A DNA stretch of 64,000 bases from Egibacter rhizosphaerae (GTDB lineage: Bacteria; Actinomycetota; Nitriliruptoria; Euzebyales; Egibacteraceae): positions 4,092,001 to 4,156,000 of the forward strand of contig NZ_CP036402.1 of NCBI RefSeq assembly GCF_004322855.1. The letters run 5' to 3'. Position 1 is the stretch's first letter, and each line of letters starts with the position of its first letter. The notes below the pieces were generated by a model. The model had not been told where the DNA came from and searched no databases. It saw only the letters and a program-made list of their open reading frames with translations. Both the position numbers and the translations under genes were made by a program. Below are positions 16,760-24,953 of the stretch, one piece after another.

Positions 16760-16774
16760 TTCCGAGATACGGAA
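16760..16774. promoter_or_regulatory. Predicted IclR-type operator, copy 2
   Basis: TTCCGAGATACGGAA, with the same 5-5-5 architecture as the site at 10653-10667. It sits upstream of the -35 of the SMP-30 promoter and only 2 bp beyond the 3' end of the iclR gene. This is an activator-type position. Confidence 0.7.
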
Positions 16775-16776
16775 CA

Positions 16777-17562
16777 CTATGCAGGGATCACCGCTCGCAG
16801 AGGTTCGGAGGGGGCGCTCAGGTCATGGCCCGAGAGCCGGCTGGTCGCCTCGCTGAGCCGCCGCACGAGCGGGCCGTCCGGCCGGCCATCGAAGCGGCTC
16901 TCCTCGATGCAGATCGCTACGGCGCCGATCACCGCACCGGCATGGTCGCGAACGGCGCATGCCACGCCGGAGACGCCCCGCCGCCAGCTCTCGCGGTTGA
17001 TCGCGTAGCCCCGCTCGCGTGTCCGCGACAGTTCCTCGCGGAGCCGGTCCGCGTCCGTGATCGTGTGGTCGGTGTACGCGGGTAGCCGTCGCCCGAGCAC
17101 CCGATCGACCTCGTGAGACGGTTGATGCGCAAGGAGCATGCGGCCCGGCGAGACACAGAAGGCGGGCGCTCGCAGGTTGGCGAGACGCTCCCGGCCGGGT
17201 CCCAGTGTCCTGGGATGGGCCTCCGCGAGGTACAGGAGATCTCCCTGGTCGTACAAGCCGAGCTGTACTGAGGTGTCGAGAGCGCGGCTCAGCGCAACCA
17301 ACTCGGGCCAAGTGTGGACGCGCAACGCCTCGGCGCCGCGAGCCCTGATGCCGAGACCCACGGCGCGGTGCCCGAGGCGCAGGTATCCCGTCGATGGGTC
17401 TCGACGCAGGAAACCGCGCTGCTCGAGCTCGAGCACGAGGTCCCGGGCGTCCGGCTCCTCGAGACCCAGCAGGGTGGCCGCGGCGGTATCGCTCATGGGA
17501 CGCGAAGCCGTGGCGAGTGCCTCGAGCAGTCGAAACGTCGAGTGGACCGGCTCTTCGTTCAC
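16777..17562 (-). CDS. IclR-family transcriptional regulator 1
   Basis: A 261-residue regulator with an N-terminal winged helix (about 1-65) and a C-terminal IclR effector domain (about 80-250). Features include VHSTFRLLEALATA at the N terminus and the effector-domain stretches SPGRMLLAHQPS and RGYAINRESWRRGVSGVACA. GTG 17562 is selected by an ideal GGAGGAG site; the frame is open 19 codons upstream. It is flanked by two predicted target promoters. It is the best candidate to bind the TTCCG-N5-CGGAA sites, as activator or repressor. The effector is unknown. Confidence 0.9.
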   Translation of the reverse strand: MNEEPVHSTFRLLEALATASRPMSDTAAATLLGLEEPDARDLVLELEQRGFLRRDPSTGYLRLGHRAVGLGIRARGAEALRVHTWPELVALSRALDTSVQLGLYDQGDLLYLAEAHPRTLGPGRERLANLRAPAFCVSPGRMLLAHQPSHEVDRVLGRRLPAYTDHTITDADRLREELSRTRERGYAINRESWRRGVSGVACAVRDHAGAVIGAVAICIEESRFDGRPDGPLVRRLSEATSRLSGHDLSAPSEPLRAVIPA

Positions 17563-17688
17563 GGCTCCTCCGCTCCGCAGGAAATCGTCCGGACCCCCGG
17601 CCACCGCCGGGTCGTGCATTTTCGATTATGCGTGGGTTGAGAATGGCAAGCAAGACCCTGGAAGGCACGCCGCACCTTCCGAGACGCG

Positions 17689-17718
17689 CGAAGGTCCGGC
17701 CAGACGGCCGGACCTTCG
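17689..17718 (-). terminator. Terminator of the Mo-hydroxylase operon
   Basis: A perfect 13-bp stem (17689-17701 with 17706-17718) and AGAC loop, 24 bp after the stop of the last minus-strand gene of the operon. It also separates that operon from the IclR regulator. Confidence 0.85.
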
Positions 17719-17741
17719 GGGCGCCTCAGTTCGAGGGCGTG

Positions 17742-18050
17742 TCAGAACACGCGGCGCTCTTCGGTGATGAGCCGTGTGCGCGCCGAGGTGTGCGCGGCCA
17801 CGTCCTCCCCGGCGGCTCGTCCCGCCTCGGTCGCGAACGCGGCGGTCCGTGCCTCGTCGTCATCGAACCAGAGCTCGCTCACCGCGTCGTAGGGATGGTT
17901 CGGATCGTCCTCGATCACCACGCTCATGCGGTACTCCCGCAGCCCGGGGAGGCGCTTGCCGTGCTCGACGTGCTCCTGGAGGGCCCAGGCGCGGAAGTCC
18001 TCGAGGGAGAGGTCCTCTCGGCGCTTCATGAGCGAGACGATCTTGATCAC
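17742..18050 (-). CDS. EthD-domain protein
   Basis: A 102-residue ferredoxin-like alpha/beta barrel protein of the EthD family, starting VIKIVSLMKRREDLS and containing a conserved HxxxxKxLPGxxxY-type segment (HGKRLPGLREYRM). EthD proteins accompany ring- or ether-degrading oxygenases and cyclases; several are small dimeric cofactor-free enzymes. GTG 18050 has an AAGGAA site. It is the last gene of the minus-strand operon, 41 bp after the cyclase gene. The real reaction is not known. Confidence 0.8.
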   Translation of the reverse strand: MIKIVSLMKRREDLSLEDFRAWALQEHVEHGKRLPGLREYRMSVVIEDDPNHPYDAVSELWFDDDEARTAAFATEAGRAAGEDVAAHTSARTRLITEERRVF

Positions 18051-18091
18051 GATGGGTTCCTTTCCCTCGTTCAGCTCCGGCGGGTAGCTCG

Positions 18092-18760
18092 TCAGTGATC
18101 CAGCAGGGCGAAGAAGCGCGCGGGTGCGCCCTCCGCCTCCGCCATCTTCGGCCACGTGCAGTAGAAGGGGACGCGCACGCCCTGCGGCAACGCGGACAAG
18201 TTCGTGAGGTGTTGCATGAGGATCGCCCCCGGTTCGAGGACGATCTTGTGGATGATGAACTCCTCGGAGGTGAAGTCCGGCCGTCGGGCAGCCACCTCGC
18301 TGAAGCAGTCGAAGCCGACGGCCTTCGCCCCACGATCGAGCAGCCATTGCGCGGCATCGGGTTCGCAGTACGGCGACTCGAGGAAGTAGCGGGGGAAGTC
18401 TCCCCAGGCCTGGTCGCTCCAGTCGGTGCGGATCAGGGCGATGTCCCCCTCCCGCAATGGGGGAGCCGCGAGCTCCAGGTCCTGCGGGCTGATCCCGTGA
18501 TCGGGGCCGACGTGGCTCAGGTCGATCACGAGTGCTTCGCCGCTCGCACGGTCCAGCGCGACGTCGGCGGCGGTTTCACCGTTTCGGACGCAGTGCCGGG
18601 CAAAGTCCACGTGGGAGCCGGTGTGGAGGAGCATCTCGACCTTCGAGGCCTGCCAGAACCCCGGGCCCTTGTGGAAGCTCTCCATCTTCACGTCGATGCC
18701 GGCCGACGGGGGCGAGGGAGTCCCCGGGCCGAACGGCAGGGTGAGGTCAACGATCCGCAC
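18092..18760 (-). CDS. Cyclase-family metal-dependent hydrolase (kynurenine formamidase-like)
   Basis: A 222-residue protein of the cyclase family (PF04199 type). It has the metal motif HTGSHVDFARH (consensus HxGTHxDxPxH) and GHxxLL-like segments replaced by FDCFSEVAARRP. Relatives hydrolyse N-formylkynurenine, isatin and similar amides or lactams. GTG 18760 is preceded by GGAGA. It is 43 bp after the Mo-hydroxylase large-subunit gene, so it probably acts on the hydroxylated product, for example opening a lactam made by adding a carbonyl oxygen next to a ring nitrogen. That reaction is inference. Confidence 0.85.
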   Translation of the reverse strand: MRIVDLTLPFGPGTPSPPSAGIDVKMESFHKGPGFWQASKVEMLLHTGSHVDFARHCVRNGETAADVALDRASGEALVIDLSHVGPDHGISPQDLELAAPPLREGDIALIRTDWSDQAWGDFPRYFLESPYCEPDAAQWLLDRGAKAVGFDCFSEVAARRPDFTSEEFIIHKIVLEPGAILMQHLTNLSALPQGVRVPFYCTWPKMAEAEGAPARFFALLDH

Positions 18761-18803
18761 GCGTGTCTCCTCGGTGTGAGGGTCCGGAGCGGGCCGGACC
18801 GCG

Positions 18804-19898
18804 TCAGGCGACGCGGATGAAGCCCTCGCCACCTGTGCTCGAGACGGTGGCGAGTGAGTCATCCTCGTCGAACACGATCCATTTGCCCTCGCGCCGGGGT
18901 TCCCGAGGCTGCTGTTCGTCCAGGGCCCGCAGGACTCGCTCGGGGCTGGCCGGCATCTGATTGATCCACACGCCGAGGGCGTCGTGTATCGCGGCAGCGA
19001 TCGCGGGGGGTTGGGCGTTGTTCGCCATCTCTCCGATGGCCTTGGCGCCGTAGGGGCCATCGACGGAGGGGTTCTCGATGATGAGGTTCTCGTAGACCGG
19101 GGTGTCCTTCATCGCCGGCGGGAAGTAGTGCCCGAAGCGATCGCCGCGGTGCTCGGTGCTCGGGTAGTACGGATAGGCTTCCTCGAGGAGCCCGAGGCCG
19201 ATCCCCATGGCGCCGCCGCCCTCGATCTGGCCCTCGACCATGGTCGGGTTGATCGCGCGGCCGACGTCGTAGGCCTGGATGAGTCGCAGTACGCGCACGT
19301 CGCCGGTTTCGTCGTCGGCCTCGACCTCCGCGACGCACGCGGCGTACGAGATCGCCGCGTGGGGGTCGCACTCACCGGTCTCGGGATCCGGTTCGGACGC
19401 CGGCTTCATCCACCCGCCCGACCCGGTGATGAGTGTCCCGTGGGCGTACGTTGCGGAACCCGCGACCTCGTCGACGCCGAGCGACTGGCTGGGCGAACCG
19501 CGGACCTGTACGCGGCCGTCGACGACCTCGAGGTCCTCGGCATCGACCTCCAGCTCCTTGGATGCGACCGCCAGGAGCGCGTCCCGTGTCTGCTCCGCGG
19601 CCACGCGCACCGCGTTCCCGCCGATGAACGTGCCACGGGACGCGAACGTGCCCATGCACACCGGCGAGGAGTCGGTGTTGGAGACGTCCATCTTGACCCA
19701 CTCGTACGGCACGCCCAACGTGTCGGCGACGATCTGGGTATGGATCGTCCGCGACCCCTGACCGATGTCGACGGTGCCCGCGAACACGTCGACCCGGCCG
19801 TCGGGTTTGATCTTGATCCACGCCTGGCTGGGGTCGCCCCCCAAGTTCATGCCGGTCGGGTACTCGATCGCCGCGAGTCCTCGTCCCCAGTGCTTCAT
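18804..19898 (-). CDS. Mo hydroxylase large subunit, C-terminal half (separate polypeptide)
   Basis: A 364-residue protein corresponding to the second molybdopterin-binding half of xanthine dehydrogenase-family large subunits. The MoCo segments GTVDIGQGSRTIHTQ and YGAKAIGEMANN can be seen; the Glu in GEM matches the catalytic glutamate of the family. It starts with an ATG overlapping the stop of the N-terminal half (ATGA) and has its own GGAGGG site. So the split looks real and translationally coupled. A 458 + 364 division resembles NdhL/NdhM of Eubacterium barkeri nicotinate dehydrogenase. Confidence 0.88.
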   Translation of the reverse strand: MKHWGRGLAAIEYPTGMNLGGDPSQAWIKIKPDGRVDVFAGTVDIGQGSRTIHTQIVADTLGVPYEWVKMDVSNTDSSPVCMGTFASRGTFIGGNAVRVAAEQTRDALLAVASKELEVDAEDLEVVDGRVQVRGSPSQSLGVDEVAGSATYAHGTLITGSGGWMKPASEPDPETGECDPHAAISYAACVAEVEADDETGDVRVLRLIQAYDVGRAINPTMVEGQIEGGGAMGIGLGLLEEAYPYYPSTEHRGDRFGHYFPPAMKDTPVYENLIIENPSVDGPYGAKAIGEMANNAQPPAIAAAIHDALGVWINQMPASPERVLRALDEQQPREPRREGKWIVFDEDDSLATVSSTGGEGFIRVA

Positions 19899-21271
19899 AC
19901 CCGTTCCCTCCAGGCGTCGGCCTTGCCGATCTGGTCACGTAGATGTTCGGGCAGGAGGTCGCCCGACCGCTCCTCGCGGGTCATCGCCGCGTACTCGGGC
20001 GCCAGCTCCACGCCCGCGGCGTCGGCGCAGGCGAGGATCGTGGGCAGCGTTGACGGATCGTCCAGTTTCACCCGTGTGGGGGTGAGGTCCCCGATCCGGT
20101 TGCCGTTCTTCAGGCGGATCTCCCACGGGTCCAGTCCGAGCTCGTCCGCGATGCGGGTGAGGTGCGTCTCGGTCGCGAAGGAGACCGAGGTCACTCCGAA
20201 CCCGCGCATCGCCGAGGTCGGCACCCGGTTCGTGTAGACGACGTAGGAGTTCATGAACACGTTCGGGATGGTGTAGGCGCCGGCCGAGTGGTGGAGGTGC
20301 TTCATCGCGCCGTACCCGGAGAAGCCCGTATAGGCCCCGGCGTCGTGCAAGGTGAGGGTCCGGCGGCCCAGGATCCATCCGTCGTGTGTGACGGCGTCGG
20401 CGATCTCGATGTGCCACGGCGCTCGGGTCCAGAGCGCGGTGAACTCCTCCTCTCGGGTCGCCCGGTACTTCACCGGCCGCCCTGTCTTGCGGGCGAGCAG
20501 GGCCGCGACCGGTTCGCAATGGGTGTCCACCTTCCCACCGAAGCCACCGCCCACCGTTCCACCGACGAACTTGAGCTGGTCGAAGGCCACGCCCAGGTAT
20601 TTCGCGACGATGTTCATGGAAAAGTACATCGCCTGCGTCGTCGAGTGCACGGTGATCCGCCCGTCCGCCTCGGGCACGGCGAGGGCAACCTGGGGTTCGA
20701 TCGGTGCCTGCTCGATGGCTTGGGGCCGATACACACCAGTGACGATCGTGTCGGCCTGTTCGAACGCCCAGTCGACGTCGCCCTTGCGCACGCGGCAGTG
20801 GTGGAACGGGTCGTAGAAGAAGAGGTTGCCGTCCGGAGCGACCTTGGGCGACTCCGGGTCGAGGGCCTTGCGCACGTCGAAGAGGGCTTCGCGCTCCTCG
20901 TACTGAACGTCGATTCGTTCGACCGCCTGTTGTGCGAGTTCCTGGGTGTCGGCCGCGACGGCGGCGACGAGCTGACCCTTGTAGCGGACCTCGTCCTCGG
21001 CGAGCAGCGGGAGATCCGGGGGGACGCCCACGTCCTCGAGGTGCCCCACCACGTTCCGGGCGGGGTCGGCGTGCGTGATCACCGCGTGCACGCCGTCCAT
21101 CGCCTCCGCTGCCGAGGTGTCGATGCGGCGGACCCACGCCGAGTCGTAGGGGGAGCGCAGGGTCTTGCACCACAGTATTCCGGGGACTCGGACGTCGTCC
21201 ACGTACGTGGTTCGCCCGGTGACGTGCGCGAGACCGTCATAGCGGGGGAGTCGTGCACCGATGGCCTTCAT
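19895..21271 (-). CDS. Mo hydroxylase large subunit, N-terminal half
   Basis: A 458-residue protein with the a/b hammerhead domain (about 15-125, starting VTGRTTYVDDVRVPGILWCK) and the first MoCo-binding domain (about 145-380). Key segments are IEQAPIEPQVALAVPE, FVGGTVGGGFGGKVDTH and SAMRGFGVTSVSFA. The CO dehydrogenase loop AYRCSFR is absent, so it is an aldehyde/purine/N-heterocycle hydroxylase type, not CODH. It ends where intact homologues continue into the second half. Gene order FAD, 2Fe-2S, Mo-N, Mo-C with ATGA junctions marks one enzyme complex. Confidence 0.9.
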   Translation of the reverse strand: MKAIGARLPRYDGLAHVTGRTTYVDDVRVPGILWCKTLRSPYDSAWVRRIDTSAAEAMDGVHAVITHADPARNVVGHLEDVGVPPDLPLLAEDEVRYKGQLVAAVAADTQELAQQAVERIDVQYEEREALFDVRKALDPESPKVAPDGNLFFYDPFHHCRVRKGDVDWAFEQADTIVTGVYRPQAIEQAPIEPQVALAVPEADGRITVHSTTQAMYFSMNIVAKYLGVAFDQLKFVGGTVGGGFGGKVDTHCEPVAALLARKTGRPVKYRATREEEFTALWTRAPWHIEIADAVTHDGWILGRRTLTLHDAGAYTGFSGYGAMKHLHHSAGAYTIPNVFMNSYVVYTNRVPTSAMRGFGVTSVSFATETHLTRIADELGLDPWEIRLKNGNRIGDLTPTRVKLDDPSTLPTILACADAAGVELAPEYAAMTREERSGDLLPEHLRDQIGKADAWRERV

Positions 21272-21801
21272 GCCTGGCCCTCCACGGTCCGGACGGGGGT
21301 GTCACCGTTGCGCGCGAGGCCGTGTTGGAGTTCCTCGAGATCGAACTGCTCGCCGCGCGCGGCGGCCTTCACGGCATCGAGAATCTTCACGTAGCCGGTG
21401 CAGCGGCACAGGTGCCCGCCCATGGCCTCCTCGATGTCCTCGTCGTCGAGCGCGCTGCCGTGCTCGGCGATCAGCCGGGTGGCGGCGAGGATCATGCCGG
21501 AGGTGCAGAAGCCGCACTGGGCGCCGTACTTGGCGTAGAAGGCCTTCTGGACGGCCGTGAGCTCGCCGTCCGAGGGCAGGCCCTCCACCGTCGTGACGCT
21601 GCCACCATCGGTCAACGCCACGGGGGTGAGACACGACCGACGAGGCTCCCCGTCGATGAGCACGGTACAGGCCCCGCAGCCACCCTGTTCACAACCTGCC
21701 TTGGCGCTCGTGATGCTCAGCTCCTCCCGCAGGACGTGGAGGAGCGAGTGCAACCCGCTGCTGCGGATCTCGTGCTCGACCCCGTTCACGCTCAGTTTCA
21801 T
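21268..21801 (-). CDS. Mo hydroxylase [2Fe-2S] subunit (CoxS/XdhC type)
   Basis: A 177-residue subunit with both cluster-binding domains. The plant-type ferredoxin site is CEQGGCGACTVLIDG plus a distal Cys (RRSC), and the helical site is CGFCTSGM with CRCTGY. All eight cysteines are present. It carries electrons from the Mo site to FAD. ATG 21801 is set by a GGAGGGAG site. A 4-bp overlap with the Mo subunit gene shows coupling. Confidence 0.94.
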   Translation of the reverse strand: MKLSVNGVEHEIRSSGLHSLLHVLREELSITSAKAGCEQGGCGACTVLIDGEPRRSCLTPVALTDGGSVTTVEGLPSDGELTAVQKAFYAKYGAQCGFCTSGMILAATRLIAEHGSALDDEDIEEAMGGHLCRCTGYVKILDAVKAAARGEQFDLEELQHGLARNGDTPVRTVEGQA

Positions 21802-21821
21802 TTCGGTGCTCCCTCCGTTGC

Positions 21822-22607
21822 TCAGAGCTCGGTCAGGGCCTGGGTGACGAGCTGTGGGAGTCGCCGTCGGCGGTACCACGCCGAAGCGAGCGCATCGTCG
21901 TACGGATCCGCATCCGCCACCGCTTCCGCTGCCGCCTCCTCAGGGCTCGCTCCCGCGGAGAGGGCGGTTTCGACCGAGGGGAGACGGCCGCTCTGCGGCG
22001 CTGCCCCTTTGGCGGCAACACGTGTGACGCCGTCGCTCCGAACCGCGGTCACCGCGAGTGGCGTGTACGGGATGGTGTGGAATCGGTCCATCACCGCATA
22101 GCCAGCGGCCTCCGGTACGGTGAACTCGGCCTCGAGGAGCAAGCGCTCCTCGTCTCCGCCGAACCGGCGCAGGAACGCGTCGACGCCCTCGGTCCGCTCC
22201 CCGGACGGTCCGACGGTTCGGACCGAGGCCTCGAGAGCCAGAAGGACGGCCTGCAAGTCGCCCTCACCGACGGCGCTCACGTTTCCACCGAGCGTGGCCT
22301 GCCGGCGGATCTCCGGATCGCCGATGTGGCCGGCAGCCCTCGCGAGCGGCTCGACGCCCGAGGCAGCGATGGTTTCGAGGGTCGTCGTTGCGCCCACCCG
22401 CACACGGTCGCCGTCGTGGCGCAGCTCGTCCAGGCCGGCGCGATGCAGAAAGAGGGCGCGTCCGGGCCGCACACGCCCGGCCGTGATCTCGGGCTGCAGG
22501 ATCGTGGCGCCGCCGACGACGACGTCCACCCCGTCACCGAAGGCGTCGATCGCCTCCTGCCGCGAAGCAGGCACGACGACCCGGGCGTCGTCCAGCGAAA
22601 CCACCAT
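21822..22607 (-). CDS. Mo hydroxylase FAD subunit (CoxM type)
   Basis: A 261-residue FAD-binding subunit, a little short for CoxM. The pyrophosphate-binding segment VVVGGATILQPEITAG and the second signature GHIGDPEIRRQATLGGNV are intact. It passes electrons from the Fe-S subunit to an external acceptor. ATG 22607 has a GGTGG site; longer in-frame starts run into the promoter region and are rejected. It is the first gene of the operon 22607-17742. Confidence 0.9.
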   Translation of the reverse strand: MVVSLDDARVVVPASRQEAIDAFGDGVDVVVGGATILQPEITAGRVRPGRALFLHRAGLDELRHDGDRVRVGATTTLETIAASGVEPLARAAGHIGDPEIRRQATLGGNVSAVGEGDLQAVLLALEASVRTVGPSGERTEGVDAFLRRFGGDEERLLLEAEFTVPEAAGYAVMDRFHTIPYTPLAVTAVRSDGVTRVAAKGAAPQSGRLPSVETALSAGASPEEAAAEAVADADPYDDALASAWYRRRRLPQLVTQALTEL

Positions 22608-22681
22608 CTCGATCCACCTCGCGTCGCTGCGGGCAGGTACCGGCGCGCACCGTGTCGTCGCCTCTGGCCGGTGCGGGCGGC

Positions 22682-22711
22682 ACGCTACGGCGGGCGCGGG
22701 CGCGGCGTCAA
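22682..22711 (-). promoter_or_regulatory. Promoter of the Mo-hydroxylase operon
   Basis: On the minus strand, -35 TTGACG (22711-22706), an 18-bp spacer and -10 TAGCGT (22687-22682). Start predicted near 22675, about 70 bp before the FAD-subunit ATG. Confidence 0.7.
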
Positions 22712-22718
22712 GATTTTT

Positions 22719-22733
22719 TTCCATGCAACGGAA
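22719..22733. promoter_or_regulatory. Predicted IclR-type operator, copy 3
   Basis: TTCCATGCAACGGAA matches TTCCG-N5-CGGAA with one changed arm base. It ends 7 bp upstream of the -35 of the Mo-hydroxylase promoter, again an activator-like position. Confidence 0.6.
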
Positions 22734-22821
22734 TAGTGGGTGGGCGCGGCGATCAGTTGGCCCCTTCGTGCTGCCGTTCTTGGTGAGGTCCACCCACCGT
22801 TCGGTGCCTATTGCGGGTATC

Positions 22822-22848
22822 CGTTCCGTCTAGTAGAAAACCGGAACG
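22822..22848. promoter_or_regulatory. Inverted repeat CGTTCCG-N13-CGGAACG
   Basis: Perfect 7-bp arms at 22822-22828 and 22842-22848, centres 20 bp apart (two helical turns), about 120 bp before livH. The arms contain the TTCCG/CGGAA core of the other operators but with a longer spacer. It may be two half-sites or the target of the second IclR protein. Confidence 0.55.
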
Positions 22849-22968
22849 CCGAGCGGCGGGCGGGTACACGGCTCGCCCCGACCTGGCGTGTCGCGAACGC
22901 CCAACGCCCGCTTACAACGCCGCGCTCGGCCCAGGGCCGGAGCGCCCCGAGTGGAGGAGCGCGCAGGG

Positions 22969-23829
22969 ATGACGCAGTTCGTCACCGTGACGCTCAATGC
23001 GCTCACCCTCGCGGCGCTCTACTTCCTCGTCGCCAGCGGTCTCACCCTGATCTTCGGGCTGATGCGGGTGGTGAATCTGGCGCACGGCACCCTCTACCTG
23101 TTGGGCGGCTACGTGGCCTGGCTGGTCGTCGACGCCTACGGGTTCATCCCCGGCCTCATCGTGGCGGCGGTGACGATGGGCGTGCTCGGTGTCGTGCTCC
23201 AGCAAGGGCTGTTGCGCTGGATCGAGGGCAACGACATGCGTGTCGCCCTCGTGACGATCGGGCTCTCCCTGATCGGGGCCGACCAGATGCTCGCCTACTT
23301 CGGTGGAACGGCGCACAGCATCCCGTCCCCGGAAGTCCTCCGGACCGCTTGGCCCATCGGCGTCGCCGGCGTCAGCTATCCCGCGTACCGACTGACGATC
23401 CTCTTCATCGCGGTGGCGACCGGCGTGCTGTTGTGGCTGTTGCTGCAGCGGACGCGCTTCGGGCTGATCATCCGTGCAGGGGTCGACGACCGGGACATGG
23501 TGTCAGCAACCGGGATCAACATCCGGGTCGTCTTCCTCGGGATCTTCTTCCTCGGTTCCGCACTCGCCGGATTCTCCGGCGCGATCGGCGGGGCGACCTT
23601 CTCGCTCGCGCCGGGAGTCGACATCGAGTTCCTGCTGTTCTCGCTCGTCGTCATCATCGTGGGCGGGATGGGCAGCATCCCCGGCGCGGCCATCGGCGCT
23701 GTCCTGGTCGGTCTCGTATCCCAGTACGCGCTCGCCTGGGCCACCCCGTTCTCCGCCATCCTCACGTTCGGGCTGATGATCCTGGTCCTCGCGGTGCGAC
23801 CGCAGGGGCTTCTGGGGAGGGCCGCATGA
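22969..23829 (+). CDS. livH: Liv-type ABC transporter permease 1 (LivH family)
   Basis: A 286-residue inner-membrane permease with about eight helices and the family motifs LTLIFGLMRVVNLAHG near the N terminus and IIVGGMGSIPGAAIGA near the C terminus. It forms the translocation channel with LivM. Clusters like this import branched-chain amino acids but also aromatic and organic acids, which fits the metabolic genes in the same operon. ATG 22969 is placed by a GGAGGAG site. First gene of a ten-gene operon. Confidence 0.92.
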   Translation: MTQFVTVTLNALTLAALYFLVASGLTLIFGLMRVVNLAHGTLYLLGGYVAWLVVDAYGFIPGLIVAAVTMGVLGVVLQQGLLRWIEGNDMRVALVTIGLSLIGADQMLAYFGGTAHSIPSPEVLRTAWPIGVAGVSYPAYRLTILFIAVATGVLLWLLLQRTRFGLIIRAGVDDRDMVSATGINIRVVFLGIFFLGSALAGFSGAIGGATFSLAPGVDIEFLLFSLVVIIVGGMGSIPGAAIGAVLVGLVSQYALAWATPFSAILTFGLMILVLAVRPQGLLGRAA

Positions 23830-24881
23830 GGCGGGTGCTCAAGCTCGTCGGGATCCTGGCCCTCGGGGTGGGGCTGGTGGTGTACCCGTTCGTGGTCCCC
23901 CAGCCCCAGTTCTGGGTTCTCAACGTGGGGGTGAAGGCGATCTGGCTCGGGACGACCGCCCTGAGCCTCACGTTCCTGCAGAAGTTCACGGGGCTGTTGT
24001 CGTTGGGGCAGCTGGCGTTCTACGGCATGGCGGGCTACGCCATCGCCTACCTCACCTCCGAGAACGGGTGGAGCTACGCCGCGTCGATCCCGCTGGCGAT
24101 CGCCTTCGGCACCTTGCTGGGCCTGCTCGTCGCGCTCTTCGCGGTCCGATCGAGCGGCGTGTACTTCCTCATGTTGACGCTGGCGGTGTCCCAGCTGATG
24201 TTCTTCGCGGCCCTGCAGGCCTATCCGGTCACCGGCGGCCACTCCGGCATCACCGGGGTGCAGCCGCCCACGATTGCGGGCCTGGATCTTGCGACGCCCC
24301 TTGGTCTCTACTGGTTCGCCCTCCTCGTCGCGGCGCTGCTCTACGCGCTCTGCCGCTACCTCTCGCGCACACCCTTCGGGCTGGCGATGGAGGGAGTACG
24401 CGACAGCGAGGAGCGGATGCGGGCCCTGGGCTACAACGTGTACGCCCTCAAGGTCGCGGCGTTCACGGTGGCGGCCTTCGTGGCTTCGACCTCCGGGGTA
24501 GTCGCGCTCTTCTACCACCGGCAGATCACGCCCGACGGTGTGGGTCTCATCTCCTCGATCGACGTGCTCGTGGCCGCCGTGCTCGGGGGTGCGGCCAGCC
24601 TCCCCGGTGCCTACCTCGGCGCCGCCGCACTCACCTTCGTCCAGAACTTCGCACAGTTCTTCACGCCGCGCCATCTCACCTTGACGGGAGCGGTGTTCGT
24701 GATCGTGGTCATGTTCTTCCCGGGCGGCATCGCAGGGCTCGGGCGGCAGTTCAAGGGCTATGCACTCCGGTACCGGAGCCACAGGGCCCGGCACCGCGCC
24801 GCCGTTGCGCCCCCAGCGCCTGACGGCGGCCAACGCGAGGTCAAGGCGCTTCGAAGCGAGGGGGGGTCATCTCACGAGTAG
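23826..24881 (+). CDS. livM: Liv-type ABC transporter permease 2 (LivM family)
   Basis: A 351-residue permease with about nine helices. LivM signatures include FTGLLSLGQLAFYGMAGYA, GITGVQPP, EERMRALGYNVYALKV and AVLGGAASLPGAYLGA. ATG 23826 overlaps the livH stop (ATGA). The last about 40 residues form a basic cytoplasmic tail. Confidence 0.92.
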   Translation: MRRVLKLVGILALGVGLVVYPFVVPQPQFWVLNVGVKAIWLGTTALSLTFLQKFTGLLSLGQLAFYGMAGYAIAYLTSENGWSYAASIPLAIAFGTLLGLLVALFAVRSSGVYFLMLTLAVSQLMFFAALQAYPVTGGHSGITGVQPPTIAGLDLATPLGLYWFALLVAALLYALCRYLSRTPFGLAMEGVRDSEERMRALGYNVYALKVAAFTVAAFVASTSGVVALFYHRQITPDGVGLISSIDVLVAAVLGGAASLPGAYLGAAALTFVQNFAQFFTPRHLTLTGAVFVIVVMFFPGGIAGLGRQFKGYALRYRSHRARHRAAVAPPAPDGGQREVKALRSEGGSSHE

Positions 24882-24953
24882 CAGCAACCCATCGCCTGCG
24901 GCCGTGTGCGCCGCACCGAACCGGCGATCCACCCCAACACGAGGAGGGGAGCA

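Larger units (their letters stand above)
22608..22968. promoter_or_regulatory. Divergent control region between the Mo-hydroxylase and Liv operons
   Basis: A 361-bp gap between two divergent operons, with local AT-rich tracts (AGATTTTTTT at 22711-22720) unusual for this DNA. It contains a minus-strand promoter (22682-22711), operator copy 3 (22719-22733) and a second inverted repeat (22822-22848). A weak plus-strand promoter may be TTGCGG (22811-22816) with TAGAAA (22834-22839), overlapping the second repeat. Confidence 0.65.

Noticed and set aside
18804-22607. Aerobic CO dehydrogenase (CoxMSL) as identity of the Mo enzyme
   Set aside because: The large subunit lacks the AYRCSFR active-site loop and is split; CoxD/E alone do not prove CODH.
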